Positions 11,623 to 23,290 of a DNA stretch of 64,000 nt are shown one piece after another. The first letter of the stretch is position 1. Every line of letters starts with the position of its first letter. Under the pieces are notes generated by a model. It ran no database searches. It worked only from the letters and a program-made list of their open reading frames with translations, and was not told where the DNA came from. This stretch comes from Aedes albopictus. Lineage: Eukaryota; Arthropoda; Insecta; Diptera; Culicidae. The stretch covers positions 448,748,980 through 448,812,979 of the forward strand of contig NC_085137.1 of the NCBI RefSeq assembly GCF_035046485.1, given 5' to 3'. The translations under genes and the position numbers were made by a program.

Positions 11623-12138
11623 TTATCAATACCACGAGACGCCCTCGTTGGATCACATCATCAGCAGATTGGATCTCTTTTCAGAACATCGTAACTTCTG
11701 CATTAGCTGAACGAAACCCACCAAACCCCTTAGACCAACTAAACCATTTTTCTTCCAGTGTTTTACAATCAGCCAAACAAACCATGCCACAAACGTCGAG
11801 TAAAGTTAAAAAATGCAAACCATTGTGGTGGTGCAGTGAGGTCTCAGAATGTATTAAAGCAAGAATTAGGGCCCTTAAGATATTCAATCGATCTTTTGGT
11901 GCAGAAGCAGAAAAACAATATAAAATAGCAAAGGCTAAGGCTCGTCGCATTATTCGTCGATGTCAAAGAGAATCTTTTCAGAATTACGTTTCATCTATAG
12001 ACAATTTAACACCTTTGAAAGATGTTTGGTCTAAAGTTCAAAAAATATCTGGAAAAACAACTTTTCGGGTAATAACTTGCATAAAAAGCGAGTCTGGACT
12101 TTTATATTCACCGAGCGATATAGCTGAGGAATTGGGGA

Positions 12139-12990
12139 CAGTGTTGCATTTGAACTGAACGCGAGCCAAAAATGAACTGAACGCGTTCAGTTTTTTGAAC
12201 GTGAACGCAGTAAACATTGAACTTGCGTGCCAGAGCTTTTCACTGCTCAAGAACGCCCGTTCAAATCCCCATTCGGCTCAATGTTCTAATGCACTATTCT
12301 ATCAATATGTAAAGCTAATGAATCGGTCCAGTCGTCAAGAGTTCCACAGAAATCAGACTTCTTGAATCATGGCCCTTTACTGTACCACATAATACCATAT
12401 TAGCAATACGTACATTGCATTGTGGGGTTGGGAAGGGAGCGGATCGAAACGTCCGGGGTGACAACGCCTCGGTCCTTATGACGCGCTTTTATGTAAAAGC
12501 TTGGATGCTAGCTTGGATGCGTCACTTGATGCATCATCAAATCCTGTAAGGCTTCTCTCCTAGGACTTTGTGACGCATTTGCATACACTCGTTGTTGCAC
12601 GGAAAAATGCGCCATACGACCTAGGACATTGTGGCATCGTGCATTAAGATTCTGCACCGAAATACGGATTATCCGCAATCCACACGGTGACCGGACCGGT
12701 TCCCCCTCACAATAGAAGGTCAGATTCTGAATCCAATGAGCCCAAGATTGCTAGAATTGGCGAAAAAATGGCAGAAATATGACCATTTTAGTTTAGCGGG
12801 TACCAGGGTACCATGTTAGCATGTTGGCATTATACCTACTGGTGCAGTTCTTGCTCATTGTTCAAGGTGCGTTCAATTTCGAGCTCGCTCGCGTTCCAAA
12901 TTTTGAACTGAACAATGTTCAAATCGTTTTGATCGCAGCGTGCCGAATTTGAACATGAACGCAAGTTGGTCGCGTTCAAATGCAACACTG
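12139..12990. mobile_element. Non-autonomous hAT element (852 bp) inside LINE ORF2
   Basis: TIR CAGTGTTGCATTTGAAC at both ends, flanked by a perfect 8-bp TSD ATTGGGGA at 12131-12138 and 12991-12998. CAGTG termini with an 8-bp TSD are diagnostic of hAT. The subterminal zones are rich in TGAACGCG and GTTCAA words on both strands, as expected of repeated transposase-binding sites. No transposase frame. The LINE frame resumes exactly after excision. Confidence 0.9.
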
Positions 12991-14750
12991 ATTGGGGAAA
13001 CAATTTTCTTTTACATCAAGTGTTGCTGCTTATTCACCTGAATTTCAGCAACAAATGGTAGAATGTCAGAGCAACGAGACTATTTCGTATGACGAAACGG
13101 TCAAACAAGATTTCAATGAAAATTTCACAATGCAGGAACTTCAAATGGCCCTGAAGAGTTGTAAGGGTTCTTCCACAGGTCCTGATAACATTCATTACGA
13201 CATGTTAAAAAATCTCCCAATAGATGCCTACTATTATTTACTTCAAACTTTTAACAAGATCTGGAATCAAAGAGTGTTTTCTACTCAATGCAGGGAAGCT
13301 ATTGTAATTGCCATCAAAAAACCGAACAAAAGTCCATTAAATCCGACAAATTATCGTCCTATCTCTTTGGCATGATGCGTATGTAAAGTGTTTGAAAAAA
13401 TGGTAAACCGGCGGTTTATGTGGCACCTTGAGTCCAATGGGATTATAGACAGCTCACAATCTAGTTCTAGGAAATACAGGAGTACTCTAGATAACCTGGC
13501 AACTTTAGAAAATGACATTCACGAAGCTTTTTCCAAAAAACAGCATTTGATTTGTATCTTTTTTGACCTTGAAAGGCTTATGATACTGCATGGAAATTCA
13601 AAATACTCAAAAACCTCTCATCCTTTGAAATTCGCGGAAACATGCTCTATTTCATTAAAAAAAATTTACAAGATAGAACTTTTCGTGTAGCAATCGGAAA
13701 TAATTTTTCATCGGAATTCGCACAAGAAAATGGAGTCCCACAGAGCTCGGTTTTGAGTGTAACCTTATTTCTAGTAGCCATTAATTCCTTGCCAAATGAC
13801 ATCCCAAGTGGTGTTAAAAAGGTTAAATTTGCAGACGATGTTGCGGCATACTTGTCGGGATCTTCTATAACAGACATTCAAAGAAAACTACAAATTACTT
13901 TGAGAAGTTTAGAGAATTAGAGTGAAGCAACAGGTTTCAAATTTTCAATTAACAAAACAAAGATCATTCATTTTTGTCGTAAGACCAGCTGTCCCCATGA
14001 TCCCGAATTAACGTTGTACAATCAGAATATAGAAGACGTGGACACACATAAATTCTTAGGAATGATGTTTGACAGAAAATTGAACTGGAATTTTCATCTA
14101 AAACAAACCAAAGCTAAATCTATGGTTACTGTTAAAATAATTCGAACTCTACCGAACACAACATGAGGATCCAGTAGAAAAATACTCCTTACACTACATA
14201 ACACATTAGTCTTGTCGAGATTAGAATATGGCAGCATCATATACAGTTCAGCCTCATAAACACGTTTTTAACAATTAGATCCCGTCCACAATCTTGGTGA
14301 TAGATTAGCAATAGGAGCGTACCGCACAAGTCCAACTAATAGCATTCTTTCTGATGCAGGTATGCTACCATTATCATACAGAAGAGATATTCAAACCTTG
14401 GTCTATGGAATTAAAGTAATAGCTTTGCCTTCTCATCCACTGAACAACAAAATTTCTACCATAGATCACTCGTCTCAAACAAAAGTCAATAATACATTTG
14501 TACATAGCTTCGTAAAGCTTTGTTCGAACTATGAAATCGATACTAAACACATCTACAGTCGTAGTTATCATCGAGTACCTCCCTGGACCATTGTGGAAGT
14601 AAAGTTGACTCAACCTTGACTATCATTCAAAAATCAAACGCGAGTCCAGTTTTTTTTCAAAACGAGTTTTATCGAAAGGTATCCGAATACGGAGGCTACT
14701 ATTTTATTTACACCGATGGATCGAAATATGGTAGTAATACTGGATGTGCA

Positions 14751-15810
14751 TGGACGAGAACAGCTTTCCCGGGAAGCTGACTAGACTGATAAGAGCAACG
14801 ATGGACGGTGTGCAGAACAGCGTAAGGATTTCGGGTGAACTATCCAGTTCATTTGAATCTCGACGGGGACTACGACAAGGTGATGGACTTTCCTGCCTAC
14901 TATTCAACATCGCCCTGGAAGGTGTTATGCGACGAGCCGGGCTCAACAGCCGGGGTACGATCTTCACGAAATCCAGCCAATTTGTATGTTTTGCGGATGA
15001 CATGGATATTATTGCTAGGACATTTGGAACGGTGGCAGAACAGTACACCCGCCTGAAACGTGAAGCAGCAAAGGTCGGACTGGTGGTGAATGCGGCTAAG
15101 ACAAAGTACATGCTGGTAGGTGGGACTGAGCGAGACAGGACAAGCCTTGGCAGCAATGTTACGATAGACGGGGATACTTTCGAGGTGGTAGAAGAATTCG
15201 TCTACCTCGGTTCCTTGCTAACGGCTGACAATAACGTGAGCCGTGAAATACGAAGGCGCATCATCAGTGGAAGTCGTGCCTATTATGGGCTCCAGAAGAA
15301 ACTGCGGTCAAAAAAGATTCACCCCCGCACCAAATGTACCATGTACAAGACGTTAATAAGACCGGTAGTTCTCTACGGACACGAGACGTGGACGATGCTC
15401 GAGGAGGACATGCAAGCACTCGGAGTTTTCGAGCGACGGGTGCTAAGGACGATCTTCGGCGGCGTGCAGGAGAACGGTGTGTGGCGGAGAAGGATGAACC
15501 ACGAGCTCGCTGCACTTTATGGCAAACCCAGCATCCAGAAGGTAGCCAAAGCCGGAAGGATACGGTGGGCAGGGCATGTTGCAAGAATGCCGGACAACAA
15601 CCCTGCAAAGTTGGTGTTTGCTAACCATCCGGTTGGTACAAGAAGGCGTGGAGCGCAGAGAGCACGATGGGCGGACCAGGTGGAGCGTGATCTGGCGAGT
15701 GTTGGGCGTGACCGACGTTGGAGAGCTGCAGCTGCAAATCGAGTATTATGGCGGCAAATTGTTGATTCAGTATTATCATGAATTTGATGTTAACTAAATA
15801 AATGAAATGA
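14751..15810 (+). mobile_element. 5'-truncated RTE-clade LINE (JAM1-like) inside I-element RNase H
   Basis: Flanked by the 12-bp TSD ACTGGATGTGCA (14739-14750, 15811-15822). It carries one uninterrupted frame in phase with 14744 to a stop at 15781. The frame encodes the C-terminal half of an RT: GLRQGDGLSCLLFNIALEG, FADDMDI (the F-x-DD catalytic motif, about 14987), a YLGSLLTADN block, ETWTM, FERRVLR and a WAGHVARM block before the end. This domain order is that of RTE-type insect LINEs. The 3' end has short AAATAAATGAAATGA-like repeats. The apparent start codon at 14744 lies in the target DNA and is not a real start. About 1.06 kb remains of an element usually above 3 kb. The open frame suggests a fairly recent insertion. 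Confidence 0.85.
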
Positions 15811-16035
15811 ACTGGATGTGCAATCTACAGTACAAATTTCCAAAATAAGATTCGTCTATCAAACCAAGCATCGATATTCTCAGCAGAATTGATCGCTATA
15901 ACCAATGCCATTGACTTCGCTCTTGAAGACGAAATTCATACCAAATATCTAATTGTATCAGATTCTTTGAGCTCACTACAAGCGCTACAGAACCCATTCT
16001 CCGAACATCCTCTAGTACAACATATTCAAGAACTT

Positions 16036-16243
16036 TTTTTAAAAAGACGCGGACACGTTCAATGCTTCCAGTGAGCTTTTCGCTCTTTTAAGGAAGCACG
16101 ACACTAGACAATGGACTAGCATGCAACGCCCAGTGGCACAGCCGAAAACTTTTCCTGACAGCTGCGGCGGGAATCGAACCCGCGCTCCTCAGCACGATGC
16201 GATTAAGAGCTTGGTGACCCTAGCCGCACGACCACGGAGCCGC
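16036..16243 (-). mobile_element. tRNA-derived SINE inside LINE RNase H
   Basis: Minus strand: head GGCTCCGTGGTCGTGCGGCT (A-box region) and GCGGGTTCGATTCCCGCC (B box), then a body containing CTCACTGGAAGCATTGAACG. TSD AACTT at 16031-16035 and 16244-16248. Insertion plus TSD is 213 bp, so the LINE frame is not shifted by length, although stops in the SINE would end it. Same family as 46836-47006. Confidence 0.8.
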
Positions 16244-16378
16244 AACTTATGATGCAAATTAAGAAAAATAATAAATTAATTCAATTTTTGTGGGTTCCAA
16301 GTCATATGGAAATTTCTGGTAATGAAATTGTAGACCAGTTGGCAAAAGAAGCCACTCAGTGCCAAAACCTTCAAGATA

Positions 16379-16615
16379 CACGCTCAGAAAACCGTTCTGA
16401 TAAACGTGAACAAACAAACGCAAATATGAGAACAACCAAATATACACCGTGAACTGGAACTAGTTCCAGCTGTCAATATGGGCGTTCTAGAAACCGTGAA
16501 ATCTAGTTCACGGTGTACATTTCTTATTGTTGTTATCGTTGCTATGCATAGTTCCCGTTTGTTCCCGTTGCCGTGATTGGGAGTGCACGTATATCGGAAC
16601 GGATTTTTTTGCGTG
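16379..16615. mobile_element. Palindromic MITE with TA target site (Tc1/mariner type)
   Basis: Outer ends CACGC...GCGTG are flanked by TA at 16377-16378 and 16616-16617. The arms pair through CCGTTCTGATA / TATCGGAACGG and the central ACACCGTGAACT / AGTTCACGGTGT. 237 bp, no coding capacity. Removing it with one TA restores the I-element frame. Confidence 0.8.
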
Positions 16616-17175
16616 TAATATAACACATAATGATCTAATTGCTTCAATCAAACACATTGTTAGGAACACATGGCAACACTACTGGGAAATCCTAGAAGGT
16701 AACAAGCTACGCTCTATCAAGCCAACTATATCCCAATGGAGCACCTCACAATGCTCACGAAGAAAAGACTCGGTCATCTTGGCTAGACTAAGAATTGGTC
16801 ACACGAGAATAATTCATGAGTATATTTTTAAGCGTGAGGGTCCGCCACAGTGAACAAATTGCCAAACTCTATTAACTGTTGAACATTTGATTAACTCATG
16901 TCCACTTTATGCAACTGTCCGTGAGAAATACCATATAACTATCCATAATCTGTGTAATGATTTAGCCAAGATTGATGACTTATTCAAATTTCTGAAAGAA
17001 TCGAAATGGTATAATGAAATTTGATTTAATTTAACATGTAGTTATAAGATATAGTTTTAAGTTTTTTTTGTTCATATTATGTATTGTAACGTTTTGTATC
17101 CTGAATTAGATGCAAATAGCCATTATAGTGCTTTGCATCATAAATAAATCAATTAATTAATTAATACTTATACCC

Positions 17176-17930
17176 AATCCGAGCTTCACCTATGGCCTAG
17201 TTCACTCCATCGAGCGTCCAAGTGCAGCCCATCAAACATCACTCGCGGACTTTACCACAGACTCCTCCACACCGTTCCAAAGCCATTATAAAACATGAAC
17301 ATCCTAGCACAAATCTCCCAAACGACCGACCCACAAGCACGGGCAGCTGGGCAACTGAGCCGTTACTAACTAAAAAGCCATTGCGTCCGACGCCAATCGC
17401 ATCAATGCCGATCATTATCGTGTCATCGTCGTAAACTGGGAGCTGGAGAATGCCACACCATCATCTGCCGTCGCATCATGCGCGCAACCCACCAAAAACT
17501 CATCGGCTGGCGGCACCTCGAATTTCCCTGGACAAGTTGGAAAAACGACCGCCGCGCCGGCCGGAAAGAGGCGCTCACTCAAACCGTTGATTATCCGTGT
17601 TATTGTGATTTTATTCCGCACATAAACATGGATCCGGATGCGGGAGACTCATCCGTCCATTGGTCTGGGGTAGCTGCGGACCTTTGGTAATGGGGGACGG
17701 GAAGTGGGAAATTATATACGGATCAAATATCGGTTAGCGGCCGATGACGACGCGATGGGGGGAACGACTTACGGGGCCCGGTCGGTATCATCAACCGTTT
17801 ACACTCTATTTCCGATATTCAAATTATCATTTGATGGACCGGGTATAGATCTAGTTCCATGATATGAACGAAACAACAAGATGAGACTGTTTGATGATGC
17901 TGATCATAACACATAACATCTTTTTGGTGT
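17176..17930. other. Unassigned GC-richer, low-repeat sequence
   Basis: Distinct from the surrounding AT-rich DNA in composition. The plus-strand frames at 17222-17434 and 17478-17690 are Pro/His/Ser-rich with no recognisable domain. Could be a single-copy host intron or intergenic segment. Confidence 0.35.
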
Positions 17931-18144
17931 AACGTTCCAACTGAGACAAACCCTGCTCCTCAGCTTAGTGTACAATGAGTACTTCCACAATTCCTTGAAA
18001 CTATCCTTGAATTTCTAATCCCAAGGAATTCAAGGAAATTTTCATAACGAAAAGTTCCTGGACCAACCGGGAATCGAACTCGTCACCCTCAGTATGGTCT
18101 TGCAGAATGTCCGTGTGTATACCGACTTGGCTATATGGGCCCTA
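17931..18144 (-). mobile_element. tRNA-derived SINE, minus strand
   Basis: Minus strand: GGCCCATATAGCCAAGTCGG (A-box side), GACGAGTTCGATTCCCGG (B box) and a body with TTTTCGTTATGAAAATTTCC. The distal end carries TTGTCTCAGTTGGAACGTT. This tail word is shared with the fragment at 23166. Confidence 0.7.
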
Positions 18145-19198
18145 CAATATCTACGAAATACGGTAATTTGCAATCCCAATTTTCAAGACTCAGGTCCACC
18201 TACCCGTCCCCATCTCTAGCAGGCTGGATGAAGAAGAAATTTTAATTTAATATGTGTTCGCACAACAACGAACGGAACCATGCGTCCTAGCCCGGGCTTC
18301 CATTTCGTCACAAGGCTGACGAGCGAGCAACCAACAGCCAGCGGTTGCCATTTGCTTCCGTATACAAGTCTAATAGAACCGAGCTGCATCTGGCAAATCT
18401 TCCGTCCCAGAACGCTCTAGCGTCTTTTCTTCTACACGCGAACGAAACATAGGCAGATCAGGCCACACCATGCCAAACGTGAGGAATCCGCTCGCAGCGC
18501 ACACAGGACGACGAAGAAAGCTTCATTTCATTTCATTTTCCCACACTCCCGGGAGTTTTCGTGCACGTGGTTGGAAAACTGGAACGAAGAGGAACCACAA
18601 TCCAGCGGGCATGGAACGAGGACGACGCACGTCGTCGGTAATCATGGATGGGCACGAGGAGCTAGCTAGCGAGTAAACTACTTACACACCCCGGCACAAG
18701 AGCACGAGAACATATTTAAGATAAAAATCTGATTAAATTTAATCATTTTAGATTCTGCTCTGGTGCGTCGGAAGAAACGCGCGTTTTTCGCTGTCGTCGT
18801 CGTCCTTCGTTGTTAGTTATTGTTGTTCTTGTTGGGAGTTTGTTCCGCATTCTGCCGATGTGGTCTGGTTTTATTTCTTCGTTCAAAGTTTGTCGAATGG
18901 GTGGTCGGAGGTTGGGTATGGTGGCTCCAAAGAGGAACTGGTTTACGCAGAGAAAGCTCCTATTTAATGTTGTGCTGTGCCACGCTACTCACTCAATCGT
19001 TCCTTGGGATAATGAAGAGTGCTTTAAGCATTCTTAGTTTGTCTCCAGGATAAGATATGATTTGCATTTTATTAGGTTTTCATGCATACACAATTTCAGG
19101 AATTAAAAAGTCAAGCTTCTGCAAGGACCAAAACCAGTAGTTTGGAAATTAAAAACTTAAGCTTTCTATATTATTTATGAGAAATTTGAGGTACCCTT
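18145..19198. other. Unassigned low-repeat sequence
   Basis: GC-richer part at 18230-18670 followed by a GTT/GTCGTCGTC low-complexity patch near 18790. No family motif in any frame. Candidate single-copy host DNA. Confidence 0.35.
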
Positions 19199-19365
19199 CC
19201 CAAGCAACACACATGTTATAATAGAGTTACGACAGCGCAAGTTTTGGTTGTATAGAAGTTTATTTTACGTAATTCTAACATTGTGTTGAAATAACGTAAA
19301 ATAAACTTCTCTACAACCAAAACTTGCGCTGTCGTAACTTTTATATAACATGTGTGTTGCTTGGG
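19199..19365. mobile_element. Palindromic MITE, CCCAAGCAAC ends
   Basis: Nearly symmetric over 167 bp. The ends are CCCAAGCAACACACATG and CATGTGTGTTGCTTGGG, and the inner arms GACAGCGCAAGTTTTGGTTG and its complement. The loop is about 25 bp. A diverged relative is at 25859-26019. Confidence 0.85.
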
Positions 19366-19749
19366 TTTGTCATACCCTATGTATGAGCGAACCAACGAAA
19401 CGATTTCAAGCCAAATTGACAGGAGGAAGTTCATACAATCTTTATGAAGGAAATATACAAGGTCAAATTGTAGCTTTAATAATCAATTTCGCACCTTTTC
19501 CTACGAATATTGTATTAAGGCTGAAGTGAATTGCTATAGCCTATTCTAGTTTTAGTTTGGAAGCCAATGCAGCGCTTTTGGAGAGCTAGAAAATAGTGCG
19601 AAATGGTACTATCGAGAGACAAGATAAGCATTGAAGTAATTTTTATCGGTAAAAATGATGTTGATGTCAAATGGAGGCTTTGAATCTTGGCAATAGTATA
19701 ACTCTTAACTGAGGTCACATGGTAGGTTATATTGATAATCCTCTATACG
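19366..19749. other. Unassigned sequence
   Basis: AT-rich, no feature recognised. Confidence 0.4.
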
Positions 19750-21432
19750 CCCAAGTAACATTTTGAGTTTTATTACTGTCTACAATCTGTTGTTACAATT
19801 AAAGCGATAAAACTTATTTTAAAGCTTAGTAATCCTAACAGCTCTAATAAGCCCGTGATAAAGCCCTGTAAAACCCGAAAGGGCCCACCCTACAGGAGGT
19901 TGTGAAAGCGATTCCCTAAAACTCTTTATATGCTATTTGGTTTTGTGTCATATTCTTGTAGTATACTACGAGGCATACATAAGATATATCGTGTAGCTCT
20001 CAAGAAGATCAACAAGCCGTTTCATGGTTCTAAAAACGCCTTAAACGAACGATTAAAACCAAAAATTAAAAGCAAATCTGAAACTAAAATTATCTGGTCA
20101 ACTGAGTAAATTGCAGATTGTTAATGATAAAAAACGAAAATTATGTCTGTCGTCCATTTCAATAATATTTATTTCAAAATTTCCACGGAGAAAAACTATG
20201 TTACTATGACAAAGAAATTCATGCCAAAAAAGTTTACCGGCATAATCCAATAAATTATTTCTGTGTAAGGCGAAGCACCTCGTCATTTTGAGGGTTTCGG
20301 CACATAACAAATAACCATTTTTATCTCGCTTGCAAACATTTGCATTCAAATCACAATCCAAATAATAACATGGCGCCCAGAGCTTGCCAGCAGGAATTCA
20401 ACATTGTGATGAAAAATATCGATGCCGTCAAGTTAAATCCTCCTGGCTTTGTTAAAGATTGATTAAGATCAGTTAGTGTAAAAGGAACATGTTTTAGAGT
20501 TGCTGTTCTTTATTAATAGGACGCAAAGACTAGATTACACCTTCTTATTCTTAACGCATAATTATTTACGCTGTTCAAATGCTATTAGGTTCTATGGAAC
20601 CGCAGGTTCAGACTAAGTGCTCTCAAGAACCCGCCCCTTGGCAGATAGCCGTCACAAATGTAAACAATCCAAAAAATTTTTACTTTCGTCAGTGGTTTGG
20701 TAGTGCTTCGTGTTTTCTCTTGGCTATTTTATTAGTATTTGGTAAGTAAATAGTGATAATCACAGGATACCGGCTGTAACCGTGTAAGAATAAAATTCAT
20801 TCTTTGGTCACTATTTTATTGCCAGAGCTGGAGCAGACGATCCCCACCACTCATCAGTTGTTTTGGAAACCCCGGTTGCAATCCGGAATCTAGCAGAGAA
20901 TGCTCAATTTAGTGGCCTAGCCAGGAAAATAAGGCCCACCCCAGGTTGTTCCCATCACGCCATTCAAATAAAGTGAAGAATAATTATGCCTGATTGATTA
21001 CTTTTTCGTTTGTGCGGCATATCGAATATATGTAGTATTTATCAACAGAAGATCGCATTGCTTGAGCTGCCTTTAGTGCTGTAATTCCGAGAAGGTTTAA
21101 GGTTGCTTTATTGCGGTTTTATGCAGTCTATCAGGTTTTAAGACCAATTAGATAAGACATCCATGCGGCGTTCAAAGAAGTTTTAGTATTAAGTTTTAAT
21201 ACGTTCTTAACAGTTCGTTTACAAAAACATTTTTGCTTGGCAAAAAGGCAAGCAGATAAGTTTTATTCGCTAATTTTATAGTTATCTACAAAATGTTTTA
21301 AAGTTGCTTGTGTCGTTAAAGCTGCTTTACAACATGAACTGCTTCAATAAACCTAAACGGGTTTCACGAATCCATGATAAAACCTCAACAAATTATGTCT
21401 AAGAGCAGAAAGCATTGAAATTGTTACTTGGG
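19750..21432. mobile_element. 1.7-kb TIR element with CCCAAGTAAC ends
   Basis: Left end CCCAAGTAACA and right end TGTTACTTGGG are inverted copies. No transposase frame was recognised between them, so if this is one element it is non-autonomous. A GC-richer internal part (about 20590-20960) contains a splice-donor-like GGTAAGTA word and may be captured sequence. TSD not resolved; two independent elements remain possible. Confidence 0.5.
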
Positions 21433-21503
21433 CGGTTATGATTTTTAAATTTTATTTGCTTTAGCTTAGAATCAGTAGCACCAATTGATACTAACCAAAA
21501 TCT

Positions 21504-21921
21504 TTTTGAATGAGTGTAATCAGTTTCGTAACTTTTAATTCCGCCCTATGTTGCTTATCCTTTGACAGATACGCGTATTTTGACTACCACTTGTAATCTT
21601 CCTCAGTGTCAGTTATCCACTTTTAATGAACGTATTTGGTTCTGAAAGCTTGGAAGCCATTATAATCTTGTACCGACTTTTCGAACCCTCTAAGCAGAAT
21701 ACTCTCTTTGAATGAGTGTAATCAGTTTCGTACCTTTTAATTCCGCCCTATGTTGCTTATCCAGTGGATAACTGACACTGAGGAAGATTACAAGTGGTAG
21801 TCGAAATACGCGTATCTGTCAAAGGATAAGCAACATAGGGCGGAATTAAAAGGTACGAAACTAATTACACTCATTCAAAGAGAGTATTCTGCTTAGAGGG
21901 TTCGAAAAGTCGGTACAAGAT
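21504..21921. repeat. Compound inverted/direct repeat
   Basis: A block at 21665-21762 is repeated inverted at 21824-21921 (98 bp, one mismatch seen). The 61-bp spacer (21763-21823) is the reverse complement of 21558-21620, and the word GAGTGTAATCAGTTTCGTA also occurs directly at 21512. The arrangement is a rearranged hairpin rather than a simple MITE. Confidence 0.8.
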
Positions 21922-22229
21922 CAAAATCTTTTACTTTTTTATTCACAGGTAAGCTGAAGAATTGCATGCGTCACCACAGTGTTAGTGATAAAATAAGTAA
22001 GTTTTTGTTCTTTGAATTATGCATGGTTACTATGAAATCATTCAAATAATACTTATTTCTTCGAATGAGTGTGGTGTACCTTAATACCACAAACATAAGT
22101 ACAAGTACTGTAAAAAAGTTTTTGATGTGAATATTTCAAATTATTACAACCTTCCAAACAAAAACACATAATTTACTTTAGACTTGGTGGCTTTATGATA
22201 ACTGCAAATGTACAAATGAAGATGCGAAA

Positions 22230-23165
22230 TGTGAAAAAATGTTTTAAAACATCCCTCAGAAAATTCCTTACAAACTCATCCATAAAATCTTTAAAATTTT
22301 TCATGAAAATCCCTCGGTTAACCCCTTAGAAAATTGTCGAAGGCGTTAAAAAACATTCTGGGAGAACATACAGGTATAACTCCTAGAATATCTCCAAGGT
22401 TACCTTTAAAAATGTCCCCTGCTACATCTTTTAACGTACAAATGCCAACATTTTCCATAAGTTTATCAAAAAATCATCTAAAAAATTCTCCAAGGGTATG
22501 TACTTTGACACATTTCTCAAAGCATTTCTCCTGGAAGTCCTAGAATAATTTTTCTCAGAATTGCCCGTGAAATTTCTTCAAGGATCGCTTATTTTTCCAA
22601 GACCAGCAGTTCCTTCGACACCTGCACAGGAAATTTCTTTAAGGCTTCCCCGGAAATTGGGCCAGCAATTCCCAGATAGTTTCTCTAGGAATGGCACAAG
22701 GCATTTTTCCAAGAAACATTCGATTTTTTTTTTGTTTTTTGCAAGAAACATTCTCAACATTTTACTGGAAAACCCCAATGAATATGTTCAGGAATTCTCC
22801 AATAAGTTTCTCGGATAATATGATCCCGGCACTGAAATAAGATGTTTCCCCAGGATTTATTCAGGAATTTACGATGGAGTTACTTCACATATATCCAAGA
22901 TATTCATTAAAACATTCTTCAACGAAATTTTTGAGAATTCCCAAAAACAATCCTCCTGGTAGCCACCAAGGCATTTCGCCAGGTGTTTCTCCAGGATTTA
23001 TTCAGGAATTTATCATGGAGTTACTTCACATATATCCAAGAAATTCTTCAAAACATTCTGCAACGAAATTCTTAAGAAATACCCGAAAAAAACAAGTTTC
23101 AGAAATTGCCTATGAAATTTGCTCAGGGATTCGCAAGGGAGTTTCTTCAGGATTCTTACAATGTT
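22230..23165. repeat. Degenerate minisatellite block
   Basis: Imperfect iterations of TTTCTCCAGGAATTC-like words. A longer direct duplication is visible: CAGGAATTTACGATGGAGTTACTTCACATATATCCAAG near 22860 and near 23004 recur with few changes, about 144 bp apart. No gene. Confidence 0.6.
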
Positions 23166-23290
23166 TTTGACCTAACCTCCCAACTGAGACAAAGCCTGCA
23201 TCTCAGCTAAGTCAGCTGATCACTTCTACAGTATTTACTGAGAACCTTCTGTGCCATTGACTGTTTTACATTTGTATGTCGTAATCCGAG
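23166..23290 (-). mobile_element. SINE fragment
   Basis: Contains CCAACTGAGACAAAGCCTGC and the word CATTTGTATGTCGTAATC, which are tail pieces of the SINE type at 17931-18144. The tRNA-like head is missing. Confidence 0.5.

Larger units (their letters stand above)
10281..17024 (+). pseudogene. I-clade LINE ORF2 (endonuclease, reverse transcriptase, RNase H), disabled and interrupted
   Basis: ATG at 10281. The endonuclease domain shows QWNFNGF near the N terminus, then QESHF, ASGGVAI, DCNAHN and the terminal SDHFPI. RT follows from about 13100: NYRPISLA (13350), the motif-A FFDLE (13560), and FADD at about 13830. RNase H is marked by YTDGSKYG (14707), a DSLSSLQAL helix (15960) and a PSHMEISGNE segment (16300). 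The tail has a CPLY/HLI Cys-His patch and ends at TGA 17022-17024. Breaks: TGA at 13373-13375, a one-base loss near 13572, further stops in 13918-14280, a shift near 14640, and TGA at 16851. At the insertions at 10942, 12139, 16036 and 16379, the reading frame resumes exactly when the element plus one TSD copy is discounted, so ORF2 was intact at those points when they landed. Confidence 0.88.
8713..17162 (+). mobile_element. Full-length I-clade LINE (MosquI-like), dead, with five nested insertions
   Basis: A 13-bp TSD AATACTTATACCC flanks it at 8700-8712 and 17163-17175. The 3' end is a run of AATT/TAA-type short repeats, as in I elements. Order: 5' UTR (about 157 nt), ORF1 with zinc knuckles, ORF2 with apurinic-type endonuclease, reverse transcriptase, RNase H and a C-terminal Cys/His segment. 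RNase H after RT is typical of the I clade. Total length is 8450 bp, of which about 3040 bp is later insertions, leaving a backbone near 5.4 kb. Both ORFs carry stops and frameshifts, so this copy is not autonomous. Clade assignment is strong; the family name is by resemblance. Confidence 0.88.

Noticed and set aside
14744..14750. ATG at 14744 as the start of the RT ORF
   Set aside because: It lies in the target-site duplication of the RTE insertion, so it belongs to the host LINE, not to the RTE protein.
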